Source: Clostridiales bacterium UBA5888 (lineage in GTDB: Bacteria > Bacillota > Clostridia > Oscillospirales > Oscillospiraceae). Taken from it: a stretch of 25,837 bases of DNA. The notes beneath the pieces are model-generated. The model saw only the letters and a list, made by a program, of their open reading frames with translations. It was not told where the DNA came from and did no database searches. The stretch covers positions 21,323-47,159 of the forward strand of contig DJEW01000027.1 in assembly GCA_002431965.1 (NCBI GenBank), given 5' to 3'. The translations under genes were made by a program, and so were the position numbers. Of this stretch, positions 15,263 through 23,040 are shown in pieces (position 1 is the stretch's first letter; each line of letters starts with the position of its first letter).

Positions 15263-15950
15263 CCTGGCGCTGGTTAGAAAAAACATCGCCCGCGCCGCCG
15301 AACGCGCCGGCCGCCGCGCAGAGGATATCTACCTTGTCGGCGCAACGAAGATGAACGACGCCGAGCGCGTGCGCGAGGCTATCGCGGCAGGGCTTGCCAT
15401 ATGCGGGGAAAACCGCGTGCAGGAGCTTGTGCAGAAGAACGCGGAGCACGCCTATGACGGCGCGGCGCTGCACTTTATCGGGCATCTGCAGAAAAACAAG
15501 GTGAACAAGGTCGTGGGCACGGCATCTCTCATCCACAGCGTTGACAGCGTCGAGCTTATGGACTGCATCGCCCGCACCGCCGTGGCGCGCGGGATCGTGC
15601 AGGACGTTCTGCTGGAGGTGAACGTCGGCGCAGAGGCGGCAAAATCCGGCTTCGCGCCAGGCGGGATAACCTCCGCGCTCGCCCATGCATCGGCTCTGGA
15701 GGGGATTTTTGTCCGCGGATTGATGGCGATACCCCCGATTTGCGCCGACGGAGAAGAAAACCGACCATATTTTGAGCTCATGAATCAGCTTTTTATTGAC
15801 AATGGCGAAAAAAAATACGATAATATATGTATGGACTTTTTGTCTATGGGTATGAGCGGGGATTATATGACCGCCATAGACTGCGGCGCCAACATGATCC
15901 GTCTGGGCACCGCTATCTTCGGCGCGCGCGATTACGGTGCCGGGCACTGA
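15246..15950 (+). CDS. yggS: PLP homeostasis protein YggS/YlmE family
   Basis: Encodes 234 residues. The ATG at 15246 follows a GGAGGG site and overlaps the end of the HlyD-like gene. The protein is a single-domain alanine-racemase-like TIM barrel that binds pyridoxal 5'-phosphate. The cofactor lysine is K35 in LVGATKM. Also visible are IAICGENRVQE-like (residues about 48-59), LHFIGHLQKNKVNKV, IHSVDSVEL, LLEVNVGAEAAKSGF, FVRGLMAIPP and the C-terminal LSMGMSGDYMTAIDCGANMIRLGTAIFG, all typical. The protein balances vitamin B6 and amino acid pools and has no known catalytic reaction. The yggS-sepF order matches the ylm cluster beside cell division genes in Gram-positives. Confidence 0.95.
   Translation: MTISDNLALVRKNIARAAERAGRRAEDIYLVGATKMNDAERVREAIAAGLAICGENRVQELVQKNAEHAYDGAALHFIGHLQKNKVNKVVGTASLIHSVDSVELMDCIARTAVARGIVQDVLLEVNVGAEAAKSGFAPGGITSALAHASALEGIFVRGLMAIPPICADGEENRPYFELMNQLFIDNGEKKYDNICMDFLSMGMSGDYMTAIDCGANMIRLGTAIFGARDYGAGH
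15796..15824 (+). promoter_or_regulatory. promoter-like sequence inside yggS
   Basis: Perfect -35 TTGACA (15796-15801), 17-bp spacer, -10 GATAAT (15819-15824; overlapping TAATAT at 15821-15826). It lies in an AT-rich patch of an otherwise GC-rich gene, about 250 nt upstream of sepF, and could drive sepF and following genes separately. Confidence 0.5.
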
Positions 15951-16012
15951 GCCGCCGCGCGTCCGGGGCTGACAGCAGGGTCTATGCTTTCACCCGGTCT
16001 CAAACGACCATC

Positions 16013-16028
16013 CGGGCGCTTTCGCCCG
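16013..16028 (+). other. small hairpin between yggS and sepF
   Basis: 6-bp GC stem (CGGGCG / CGCCCG) with a 4-nt loop in the 124-nt spacer, without a following T-tract. It may be a weak attenuator or have no function. The rest of the spacer shows nothing recognisable. Confidence 0.3.
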
Positions 16029-16074
16029 CGCGGCCCTGATGCAGATCATTTTTGACTTTGGAGGCACTTACTTC

Positions 16075-16683
16075 ATGGGTTTCATGGACGAACTTAGAAA
16101 GCTTACCCAGCCTTACGATGATGAGGATGATTTTTTTGAGGGCGCTGACGCACAGTATAAGCCGCAGGCGCAGCCCCCGGCGCAGGCGCAGCCCGCCAGC
16201 CGCGAGCAGGCGCTTTTTGAAAGCAGCTTTGCCGAGACCCCGCAGGGTCAGCCGCAGCCGCAGCGCCGCCCCCAGCAGCAGAAGCAGACCGCCAGACCCG
16301 CCGTGAAAGCGCAGGCGCAGCCCTCCCAGGGCGATGGCAGTCTCTTCGGCAACTTCGGCAAAAAGCAGTCCGCCGCTCCCAAGCAGGGGCGCGTGAGCTT
16401 CGGCGGCAAGGAGTCGCAGGTCATTCTCTTTTCCCCCAAGACCTTTGACGAGGCTGGGGAGATCGTCAATCACATCCGCGCCAACCGCTCGGTCGTGATG
16501 ACGCTCGAGGGACTGCCCGGCGACACGGCAAGGCGGCTGCTCGACTTTATATCAGGTATCGCCTATGCGCTGCAGGGGAAGATAACCCCCGTCTCCGCTA
16601 AGACATATTTCGTCACCCCGCAGAACGTTGATATTCTCGGCGCGCAGGGCGATCAGCCCGTCAGCGGCGGGCAGTATCTTTGA
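16075..16683 (+). CDS. sepF: cell division protein SepF
   Basis: Encodes 202 residues. The ATG at 16075 has GGAGG (16060-16064) 10 nt upstream; ATG at 16084 is possible. An N-terminal amphipathic segment (MGFMDELRKLTQ) suits membrane binding, followed by an acidic patch. Residues about 27-105 are a Gln/Pro/Ala-rich linker, longer than in Bacillus subtilis. The SepF domain is at about 113-190: SQVILFSPKTFDEAGEIVNHIRANR is split across the first strand and helix, followed by SVVMTLEGLP, ARRLLDFISGIAYAL and GKITPVSAKTYFVTPQNVDI. SepF anchors FtsZ to the membrane at the division site. It is followed by a 158-bp repeat-like element and divIVA. Confidence 0.94.
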   Translation: MGFMDELRKLTQPYDDEDDFFEGADAQYKPQAQPPAQAQPASREQALFESSFAETPQGQPQPQRRPQQQKQTARPAVKAQAQPSQGDGSLFGNFGKKQSAAPKQGRVSFGGKESQVILFSPKTFDEAGEIVNHIRANRSVVMTLEGLPGDTARRLLDFISGIAYALQGKITPVSAKTYFVTPQNVDILGAQGDQPVSGGQYL

Positions 16684-16731
16684 AAGCTCTGTTCATAGAA
16701 ACAAAACCTGCAGAACTTCTGCATGCCCTAA

Positions 16732-16889
16732 GGCAGCACCGCACGATACGGCAAGTGCAGCCGGCGAGAGAATCTGTGCTCTGAGGACGATGCTTTTTAC
16801 GCAGGAATACTTTGTGTATTTCAAAAAGCTGCTTAGTCAGGGTGCGAATTATCCGTCGGATGCCGCCGGCGTATTGTGTGGGCGTTGCC
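16732..16889. mobile_element. MITE-like element with imperfect terminal inverted repeats
   Basis: The 158-bp segment begins GGCAGCACC and ends GGGCGTTGCC. Its two ends are imperfect inverted repeats over about 20 bp (left arm contains CACGATACG, right arm reads CACAATACG on the other strand). It is flanked by TAA on both sides (16729-16731 and 16890-16892), consistent with a target duplication. The interior has a nested hairpin, GCTTTTT/AAAAAGC (16792-16829), around AATAC/GTATT, and a GCCGGCG/CGCCGGC pair. It has no coding capacity. It sits between sepF and divIVA and ends about 11 nt before the divIVA ribosome binding site. Confidence 0.55.
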
Positions 16890-16916
16890 TAAAGAAAACG
16901 AAAGGTGGATAATTAT

Positions 16917-17582
16917 ATGATCACTGCTCAGGACATTCGTGAAAAGACATTTGATAAGTCCCGGATTGGCGGCTATGATATGGCGGCTGTGGACGATTTT
17001 CTTGAGGAGCTTGCCGACGACGTGACGGCGTACCAGAAGGAAAACGCCGTGCTCAAGAGCAAGATGAAGGTGCTGGTCGATAAGATAGAGGAGTACCGCG
17101 CAAATGAAGAGGCGCTGAACATGGCCGTTCTCTCCGCGCAGAAGCTCGCCGTGCAGATAGAAAACGACGCGCGCACAAGAAGCGCCGCAATGATAGAGGA
17201 CGCCGAGCTTCAGGTCAAGGCCCGCGTCGGCGGCATTGAGGAAGAGGTCAACCGCCAGCAGAAGCGTCTTGAGGACGCAAAGGCGGCGACGGAGAAGTTC
17301 TTTGACGCGGCGCGCGCGCTGTGCAGCACGCAGCTGCGCAATCTCGACGCTATCGCCGCCGGGATGACCGCCTCCGCACCTGCAGCCGCGCCCGCAGCAC
17401 CCGCCGCACCTGCCGCACCCGCCGCCGACGGCGCGGATGTAGACAGCGCCGTGCGCAGCATTGAGGAGTCCGTCTCCAAGATCCAGCCCGAGCCTCCCGT
17501 CAACATCGACCTCTCCTCTTCGATGAAGACCCCGTCCAAGCCCAGAAAGAACATTGACAGGACGCAGACCTTCAATCTCTGA
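16917..17582 (+). CDS. divIVA: DivIVA domain protein
   Basis: Encodes 221 residues. The ATG at 16917 is chosen because AAAGGTGG lies about 8 nt upstream; an in-frame GTG at 16905 overlaps that site. The N-terminal DivIVA motif is DIREKTFDKSRIGGYDMAAVDDFL (two adjoining pieces, residues 6-29), which binds curved membrane. A long coiled coil follows (about 30-135). A low-complexity APAAPAAP stretch (154-170) and a polar tail with a PSKPRKN segment follow. DivIVA family proteins mark poles and septa and organise cell wall synthesis or division; this one may be a GpsB/Wag31-type paralogue with a chromosome or septum role. Position after sepF and before ileS is the classic Gram-positive order. Confidence 0.93.
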   Translation: MITAQDIREKTFDKSRIGGYDMAAVDDFLEELADDVTAYQKENAVLKSKMKVLVDKIEEYRANEEALNMAVLSAQKLAVQIENDARTRSAAMIEDAELQVKARVGGIEEEVNRQQKRLEDAKAATEKFFDAARALCSTQLRNLDAIAAGMTASAPAAAPAAPAAPAAPAADGADVDSAVRSIEESVSKIQPEPPVNIDLSSSMKTPSKPRKNIDRTQTFNL

Positions 17583-17610
17583 GAGCTAAGGTCTTTTTGC
17601 CTGCTGCACC

Positions 17611-17638
17611 CGGGGCGCGCGTGTGAACGTCCGCCCCG
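17611..17638 (+). other. hairpin between divIVA and ileS
   Basis: 7-bp stem CGGGGCG / CGCCCCG with a 14-nt loop, followed only by TT. It is not a convincing terminator. The 106-nt spacer is too short for a T-box leader and I see no T-box sequence. Confidence 0.3.
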
Positions 17639-17688
17639 TTCAGCCGTTATATACACATTTACACCAAGACATATAGGAGTGTACGCAT

Positions 17689-20490
17689 ATGCCACAGGAT
17701 TTTAACGCAACGCTTAATCTGCCGAAAACCGACTTTCCCATGCGCGCGGGTCTGCCCAAGCGCGAGCCTGAAATGCTCAGGCACTGGGAAGAGCTTGATA
17801 TTTACAACGAGATGCTCAAAAAGAACGAGGGTCACCCCCGCTTCAACCTGCATGACGGTCCTCCGTTCTCCAATGGCGACATTCACATGGGGCATGCGCT
17901 AAACAAGTCCATAAAGGACTTCATCACCCGCTCCTACGCCATGCGCGGGTACTACACGCCGTACATTCCCGGCTGGGACAACCACGGCATGCCCATCGAG
18001 AGCGCCATTATCAAGGAGCAGCGCCTCAACCACAAGGCAATGAGCGTGGCGGACTTTCGCTCCGCGTGCCATGCGTATGCCGAAAAATACATCAACCGCC
18101 AGATGGACGGCTTCAAGCGTCTGGGCGTCATTGCCGACTGGGAGCACCCCTACAAGACCATGAACCGCGGCTTTGAGGCGGACGAGATTCGCATCTTCGG
18201 CATGATGTACAAAAAAGGGCACATCTACAAGGGGCTAAAGCCCGTTTACTGGTGCCCCAAGGATGAGACCGCCCTTGCCGAGGCTGAGATCGAGTATCAG
18301 GACGACCCCTGCACCACCGTGTATGTGAAGTTCCCCATGCGCGACGATCTCGGCAAGCTCCCTCATATCGACCACTCCAGGCTCTACTTCGTCATCTGGA
18401 CGACGACCATCTGGACGCTGCCCGGCAACCTTGCCATCGCGCTGCACCCGGACGAGCCGTATGCGCTTGTCAAGGCTCCCAACGGCGAAATATACATCAT
18501 GGCGGAAGCCCTGACCGACAAGGTCATGCACATCGGCGGCTTTGACAGCTATGAGATCCTTGAGACCCACCCCGGCCGCTTCTTTGAAAACATGCTCGCC
18601 CAGCATCCGTTTATCGACAAGCCCTCGCGTCTGCTGCTGGCGGACTACGTGACGATGGATTCCGGCACAGGCTGCGTGCACACCGCGCCCGGCTTCGGCG
18701 CGGACGACTATCAGACCTGCCGCCGCTACGGGATGGAGCTTGTCGTTCCCGTTGACGATCAGGGGCGTCACACCGATTACGCGGGCAAGTACGCCGGCAT
18801 GACCACCGACGAATCCAACCCCGTCATTCTCAACGATCTGCGCGAGAGCGGCATGCTCTTCGCGTCTGAGGACATTGTCCACTCCTACCCTCACTGCTGG
18901 CGCTGCAAGAGCCCGATCATCTTCCGCGCCACGCCGCAGTGGTTCTGCTCGGTCGATTCCTTCAAGGACGAGGCTATCGCAGCCTGCGACAACGTCCGCT
19001 GGATCCCTGCGTGGGGCAAGGAGCGCATGGCGGCGATGATCCGCGAGCGCGCCGACTGGTGCATTTCCCGCCAGCGCCGCTGGGGTCTGCCCATCCCCGT
19101 GTTCTACTGCGGCGATTGCCATAAGCCCGTCTGCACGGATGAGACGATCGAATCCGTCGCCTCCATCTTTGAGGAAAAGGGCAGCAACGCATGGTTTGAG
19201 CTGGACGCGGCGGAGCTTCTGCCCAAGGGCTTTGTCTGCCCGCACTGCGGCGGCACGCACTTCACCAAGGAGACCGACACCCTCGACGGCTGGTTTGACT
19301 CCGGCTCTACCCACTACGCCGCCATGAAGCGTGATCAGGGCTTCTGGCCGGCTGATATGTACATGGAAGGCGGCGACCAGTACCGCGGCTGGTTCCAGTC
19401 GTCGCTGCTCGTTGCGGTCGGCGCACTGGGCATGGGCGCGCCTTACAGGGAATGCCTCACCCACGGCTGGACCGTTGACGGCGAGGGGCGCGCGATGCAC
19501 AAATCTCTCGGCAACGGCGTCGATCCGGCGGACATGATAAAGGAGTTCGGTGCGGACATCGTGCGTCTCTGGGCAGGCTCTGCCGACTATCACGTTGACG
19601 TTCGCTGCTCAAAGGATATTTTCAGGCACCTCAGCCAGAATTACCTCAAGTTCCGCAACACCGCGCGCTACTGTCTGGGCAACCTCAACGGCTTTGACCC
19701 GGATGAGCTCGTCGCGCCGGAGGATATGCTTGAGCTTGACCGCTGGGCGATCACAAAGCTCAACGCTCTCATCGAAAAGGTCGCCGCGGCGTATAACGAT
19801 TATGAGTTCCACATTGTCTCCCACGCGATAAACGACTTCTGCGTCGTCGAGCTTTCCAGCTTTTATCTTGACATCATCAAGGATCGTCTCTACTGCGAGG
19901 AGCCGAACGGCCTCAAGCGCCGCAGCGCGCAGACCGCGCTCTGGCTCATCCTTGACAGTCTCACAAAGATGTTCGCCCCCATTCTTGCTTTCACCTGCGA
20001 TGAGATCTGGCTGGCGATGCCCCACAAGTCCACGGACGATGCGCGCAACGTTGTTTTGAACGTCATGAACAAGCCCTTCACCGAGTACGCGCTTGACGGC
20101 GCAGCCCTTGCAAAGTGGGACGCGCTTATCTCCCTGCGCAGCGACGTGAACGGCGTGCTGGAAACTGCCCGCGCCGACAAGCGCATCGGCAAGCCGCTGG
20201 AGGCCTCCGTGACGCTCCACGCCGTGGACGAGGCTTCGCGCGACGCCGTAAAGGCGGTCGAGGGCATGAATCTCTCCGAGCTTTTCATCGTCTCCAAGTG
20301 CCTCATTTCCGATGACGATGACCACGCAGAGGGCGCGGTCGTCGGCGAGGGCGTCAACAACCCCGGTCTGAAGATTTCCGTCACGGAAGCGCCGGGCGTC
20401 AAGTGCCCGCGCTGCTGGATGCACTCCGAGCATGCCGATCCCGAGACAGGGCTGTGCCCGCGCTGCGCCGCAGTGGTCGCAAAGCTCTGA
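17689..20490 (+). CDS. ileS: isoleucyl-tRNA synthetase
   Basis: Encodes 933 residues, the usual length for bacterial-type IleRS. The class I motifs are HMGH (66-69, the HIGH motif) and AMHKS (602-606) in place of KMSKS. PGWDNHGMPIE, the editing domain (WTTTIWTLPGNLAIALHP, GTGCVHTAPGFGADDY) and DGWFDSGSTH are all present. The C-terminal zinc finger has C906, C909, C923 and C926 (CPRCW...CPRC). The enzyme charges tRNA-Ile and edits valine. A GGAG site lies upstream of the ATG. It follows divIVA and precedes lspA, an order conserved in many Gram-positive bacteria. No T-box leader is present in the 106-nt spacer, so control by tRNA charging is not evident here. Confidence 0.98.
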   Translation: MPQDFNATLNLPKTDFPMRAGLPKREPEMLRHWEELDIYNEMLKKNEGHPRFNLHDGPPFSNGDIHMGHALNKSIKDFITRSYAMRGYYTPYIPGWDNHGMPIESAIIKEQRLNHKAMSVADFRSACHAYAEKYINRQMDGFKRLGVIADWEHPYKTMNRGFEADEIRIFGMMYKKGHIYKGLKPVYWCPKDETALAEAEIEYQDDPCTTVYVKFPMRDDLGKLPHIDHSRLYFVIWTTTIWTLPGNLAIALHPDEPYALVKAPNGEIYIMAEALTDKVMHIGGFDSYEILETHPGRFFENMLAQHPFIDKPSRLLLADYVTMDSGTGCVHTAPGFGADDYQTCRRYGMELVVPVDDQGRHTDYAGKYAGMTTDESNPVILNDLRESGMLFASEDIVHSYPHCWRCKSPIIFRATPQWFCSVDSFKDEAIAACDNVRWIPAWGKERMAAMIRERADWCISRQRRWGLPIPVFYCGDCHKPVCTDETIESVASIFEEKGSNAWFELDAAELLPKGFVCPHCGGTHFTKETDTLDGWFDSGSTHYAAMKRDQGFWPADMYMEGGDQYRGWFQSSLLVAVGALGMGAPYRECLTHGWTVDGEGRAMHKSLGNGVDPADMIKEFGADIVRLWAGSADYHVDVRCSKDIFRHLSQNYLKFRNTARYCLGNLNGFDPDELVAPEDMLELDRWAITKLNALIEKVAAAYNDYEFHIVSHAINDFCVVELSSFYLDIIKDRLYCEEPNGLKRRSAQTALWLILDSLTKMFAPILAFTCDEIWLAMPHKSTDDARNVVLNVMNKPFTEYALDGAALAKWDALISLRSDVNGVLETARADKRIGKPLEASVTLHAVDEASRDAVKAVEGMNLSELFIVSKCLISDDDDHAEGAVVGEGVNNPGLKISVTEAPGVKCPRCWMHSEHADPETGLCPRCAAVVAKL

Positions 20491-20502
20491 GTTTTGCTTC
20501 AT

Positions 20503-20535
20503 AAAAAAGTGACCGGCGTTTCCCCCGCCGGTCAC
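20503..20535 (-). terminator. intrinsic terminator facing the minus strand
   Basis: Perfect 10-bp stem (GTGACCGGCG / CGCCGGTCAC, 20509-20518 and 20526-20535) with a 7-nt loop. Six T follow it on the minus strand (A at 20503-20508). On the plus strand no T-tract follows directly, so ileS transcription may read through to lspA. No minus-strand gene is recognised nearby. Confidence 0.6.
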
Positions 20536-20619
20536 GCCCGGCTTTTCATCTTCCGTCCGGGATAAAATTCGCGCGCCATCAGCGCATTTTCCGCGCCTGG
20601 TGGCAGATAGGAGAAAGAT

Positions 20620-21864
20620 ATGCTTTATGCAATAGTCGGTATTCTGGTCATTATTCTTGACCAGGGGGTGAAGTACTGGGTCACGACCAATCTCTTGGTC
20701 GGCACGGTCACTGAACCCATTATACCCGGTGTCCTCAGTCTTGTCCGCCTGCACAATGACGGCGCCGCCTTCAGCTTCCTTGCCGGCGGTGGTGCGCGCA
20801 TCTATTTCATCATTCTCACCGCCGTGTTCACCATTGCCGTCATCATTGCCCTTGCCACAAACTTCATCAATGGGCGCTTCGGGCGCTGGTGTCTCGTTCT
20901 TGTGACGGCGGGCGGGCTGTCCAACTGCCTTGACCGTGTGCTCTACGGCTATGTCGTCGATATGTTCAAGATCGACCTCTTTGATTTTGCCGTCTTCAAC
21001 GTCGCGGATATTTTCATCACGGTGTTTGCGCTGCTGTTCATCATTTATATCATCTTCGGCGGCGAGGGCAAGGATGAGCATGAGGACGAGTTTGACGAGG
21101 ATGACGACGAGGATGCAGATCGTGAGCCGCTGAATCTCAACTTCAAAAAAAACCGTGCGGAGCAGCGCGCCGCCGCCCCTGCAAAGCCCGCGCGCGACCG
21201 TGCCGCGGACGCAAAGGCGAGAAAGTACAAAGCCGATGATGACGACGACGAGGACGACGACGTTGCATCCCCGCGCTTTGGTTTCGGCAAACGCAGAAAG
21301 CCTGCTGACGAGGAAGTCATGCGTTCCGCCGCAAAGCAGCCTGCAAAGGCGCGCACCGCCGCTGATACCTCCCCTGCCGCCCGCCGTGAAAAGGCGCTGG
21401 AGGGCTTTGGCAGAAACGCTCACTCCCCTTCGCAGCAGCACCCTGCGCGTCCTGCCGCAAAGTCTCCCGCGAAAAAGACCCGCTACGAGGAGGATTACGA
21501 GGCGTACACCGCCGCCCATCCCGAGGTGAAGTCCGCGCAGCGCAGCGGCGCAGCACCCGCGGCGAAGTCCGCGCCTGCGTTCGACCCGACCGATCCTTTT
21601 GCCGAGTGGGAGCGCGCGAACGCCCGCGTTGAGAACCGGCAGAACACCGGCTCCACTGCGAAGGCAATGGGTGTTGGCGAGACTTCTGTGAAAAATTCCG
21701 GAGCCGCCGTGCGCAGGGACGCCGGGGCTTCCGCCCCCATGCAGCGTCCCGCTGCACAGACTCCTCCGCGCCCCGCTGCACCCGCTGCCGCGCCAAAGCC
21801 CGCGCCCAGCAGCACCGGCTCGGACGATTTCGACCTTGACGATATACTCAACGAGTTCAAGTAA
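20620..21864 (+). CDS. lspA: lipoprotein signal peptidase LspA with a long C-terminal extension
   Basis: Encodes 414 residues; LspA is normally about 150-170. Residues 1-147 are a complete signal peptidase II: four membrane segments, DQGVKYW (D14), RLHNDGAAFS (N46), SNCLDRV with catalytic D105, and FNVAD with catalytic D130. It removes signal peptides from prolipoproteins at the membrane. Residues 148-414 are low complexity: a very acidic stretch, a Lys/Arg and Ala/Pro-rich middle, a second acidic run (about 207-216), and a distinct end, DDFDLDDILNEFK. The tail should be cytoplasmic by the topology of the family. AGGAG precedes the ATG. The stop overlaps the next start (TAATG), so the extension is bounded by tight coupling and is not an annotation artefact from a missed stop. 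Confidence 0.95.
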   Translation: MLYAIVGILVIILDQGVKYWVTTNLLVGTVTEPIIPGVLSLVRLHNDGAAFSFLAGGGARIYFIILTAVFTIAVIIALATNFINGRFGRWCLVLVTAGGLSNCLDRVLYGYVVDMFKIDLFDFAVFNVADIFITVFALLFIIYIIFGGEGKDEHEDEFDEDDDEDADREPLNLNFKKNRAEQRAAAPAKPARDRAADAKARKYKADDDDDEDDDVASPRFGFGKRRKPADEEVMRSAAKQPAKARTAADTSPAARREKALEGFGRNAHSPSQQHPARPAAKSPAKKTRYEEDYEAYTAAHPEVKSAQRSGAAPAAKSAPAFDPTDPFAEWERANARVENRQNTGSTAKAMGVGETSVKNSGAAVRRDAGASAPMQRPAAQTPPRPAAPAAAPKPAPSSTGSDDFDLDDILNEFK

Positions 21865-22787
21865 TGGTCGAGAATTATATTTCAATCACAGCAAAGGAGA
21901 GCGGCGAAAGACTCGACGCTCTCCTTGCTCGTAGTATCGACGGTGTGACACGCTCGGCAGCGCAGCGCCTGATAGAATCCGGCGCGGTGACGCTCGACGG
22001 CGCAGTGCCGAAGAAGAATTACCGCACCCGCGCGGGCGAAGAATACGGCGTCGTGCTGCCGGAGGCTTCGGACGTTCCCCTTGTCGCGCAGGATATTCCT
22101 CTTGATATAGTCTATGAGGATGACGACGTCGTCGTCGTCAACAAGCCGCGCGGTATGGTCGTGCATCCCGCGCCCGGGCATCCTGACGGAACGCTTGTCA
22201 ATGCGCTGATGTTCCACTGCGGCGACAGTCTCTCCGGCGTCGGCGGCGAGCGCCGCCCCGGCATCGTCCACCGTATAGACAAGGATACGTCCGGGCTGAT
22301 CATTGCCGCAAAAAATGATTTTGCACATCGCGCGCTCGCCGCGCAGCTTGCCGACCGCAGCCTCTCCCGCGTGTATGAAGCGGTCGTGCGCGGCAGGATG
22401 CGTGAGGACGAGGGCACGGTTGACCGCCCTATAGGGCGGCATCCCACTGACAGAAAACGCATGGCGGTCACGGATAAAAACTCCCGCCCCGCGCGCACAG
22501 ACTGGTCGGTCATCGCCCGCTATAACGGCTATACGCACATTGAGTGCCGCCTGCACACCGGGCGCACGCACCAGATCCGCGTTCATCTTGCGTCTCTCGG
22601 ACATCCCCTGCTCGGCGATTTTACATATGGCGCACCCTCTCCGGACAAGGGTCTTGAGGGGCAGTGCCTGCACGCGCGGCGGCTCAAATTTGTCCACCCG
22701 CGCACCGGCGAGCATATTGAGCTGGCAGCCGGGCTTCCGGAGTATTTTGTTGCCGTTCTCTCTCGTCTGGGTCCGCCGATCGGCTGA
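21864..22787 (+). CDS. rluD: RluA/RluD family ribosomal large-subunit pseudouridine synthase
   Basis: Encodes 307 residues. An N-terminal S4 RNA-binding domain (about 14-70) is followed by the catalytic domain: VYEDDDVVVVNKPRGMVVHP, then GIVHRIDKDTSGL with catalytic Asp139, and HTGRTHQIRVHLASLGHPLLGD (in two parts). The enzyme isomerises uridine in RNA. RluD-type activity on 23S rRNA helix 69 is the usual assignment for the S4-containing member next to lspA (YlyB in Bacillus subtilis), but specificity cannot be proved from sequence. Its ATG shares the last base of the lspA stop, indicating translational coupling. Confidence 0.93.
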   Translation: MVENYISITAKESGERLDALLARSIDGVTRSAAQRLIESGAVTLDGAVPKKNYRTRAGEEYGVVLPEASDVPLVAQDIPLDIVYEDDDVVVVNKPRGMVVHPAPGHPDGTLVNALMFHCGDSLSGVGGERRPGIVHRIDKDTSGLIIAAKNDFAHRALAAQLADRSLSRVYEAVVRGRMREDEGTVDRPIGRHPTDRKRMAVTDKNSRPARTDWSVIARYNGYTHIECRLHTGRTHQIRVHLASLGHPLLGDFTYGAPSPDKGLEGQCLHARRLKFVHPRTGEHIELAAGLPEYFVAVLSRLGPPIG

Positions 22788-22826
22788 TATGAAAACATAA
22801 TTATAGTAATGATGGAGGTTCTGACA

Positions 22827-23024
22827 ATGGACATGAAAAAGCTGACAAAGCTTGTTATCGGCGTTATCGCGCTTGCGCTTCTCATTGCGGCGGTCGTATT
22901 TGCGGTGCGGCTCGTCGGCGGGCTTATTTCGGGCGCATTCAATCTTGTGCTGGGCATAATCGTTGTTGCGGCGCTTGCCGCCATTGTGGCATGGATGTTC
23001 TGGTACGCCGGGAAAAACAGATAG
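22827..23024 (+). CDS. small membrane protein of unknown function
   Basis: Encodes 65 residues from ATG at 22827, chosen for GGAGG (22814-22818) 8 nt upstream; the earlier in-frame ATG at 22809 overlaps that site. After a basic MDMKKLTK start there are two hydrophobic segments (about residues 9-30 and 40-61), separated by a Gly-rich turn, and a basic end (GKNR). No family is recognised. It lies 39 nt after the pseudouridine synthase and before a strong terminator, so it is probably the last gene of the ileS-lspA run. The good ribosome binding site and typical composition argue that it is real. Confidence 0.7.
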   Translation: MDMKKLTKLVIGVIALALLIAAVVFAVRLVGGLISGAFNLVLGIIVVAALAAIVAWMFWYAGKNR

Positions 23025-23040
23025 CCTGCGCTGCATAGCT

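Noticed and set aside
17583..17688. T-box riboswitch upstream of ileS
   Set aside because: The spacer is only 106 nt, has no T-box consensus or antiterminator, and only a weak hairpin.
18235..19593. 452-residue open frame antisense to ileS
   Set aside because: Shadow of a highly conserved synthetase, with no start signal or domain.
19609..21885. 758-residue open frame antisense to the end of ileS and lspA
   Set aside because: It is a by-product of GC-rich third positions and low-complexity repeats in lspA. It has no ribosome binding site, its product is compositionally odd, and the plus-strand genes are unmistakable.
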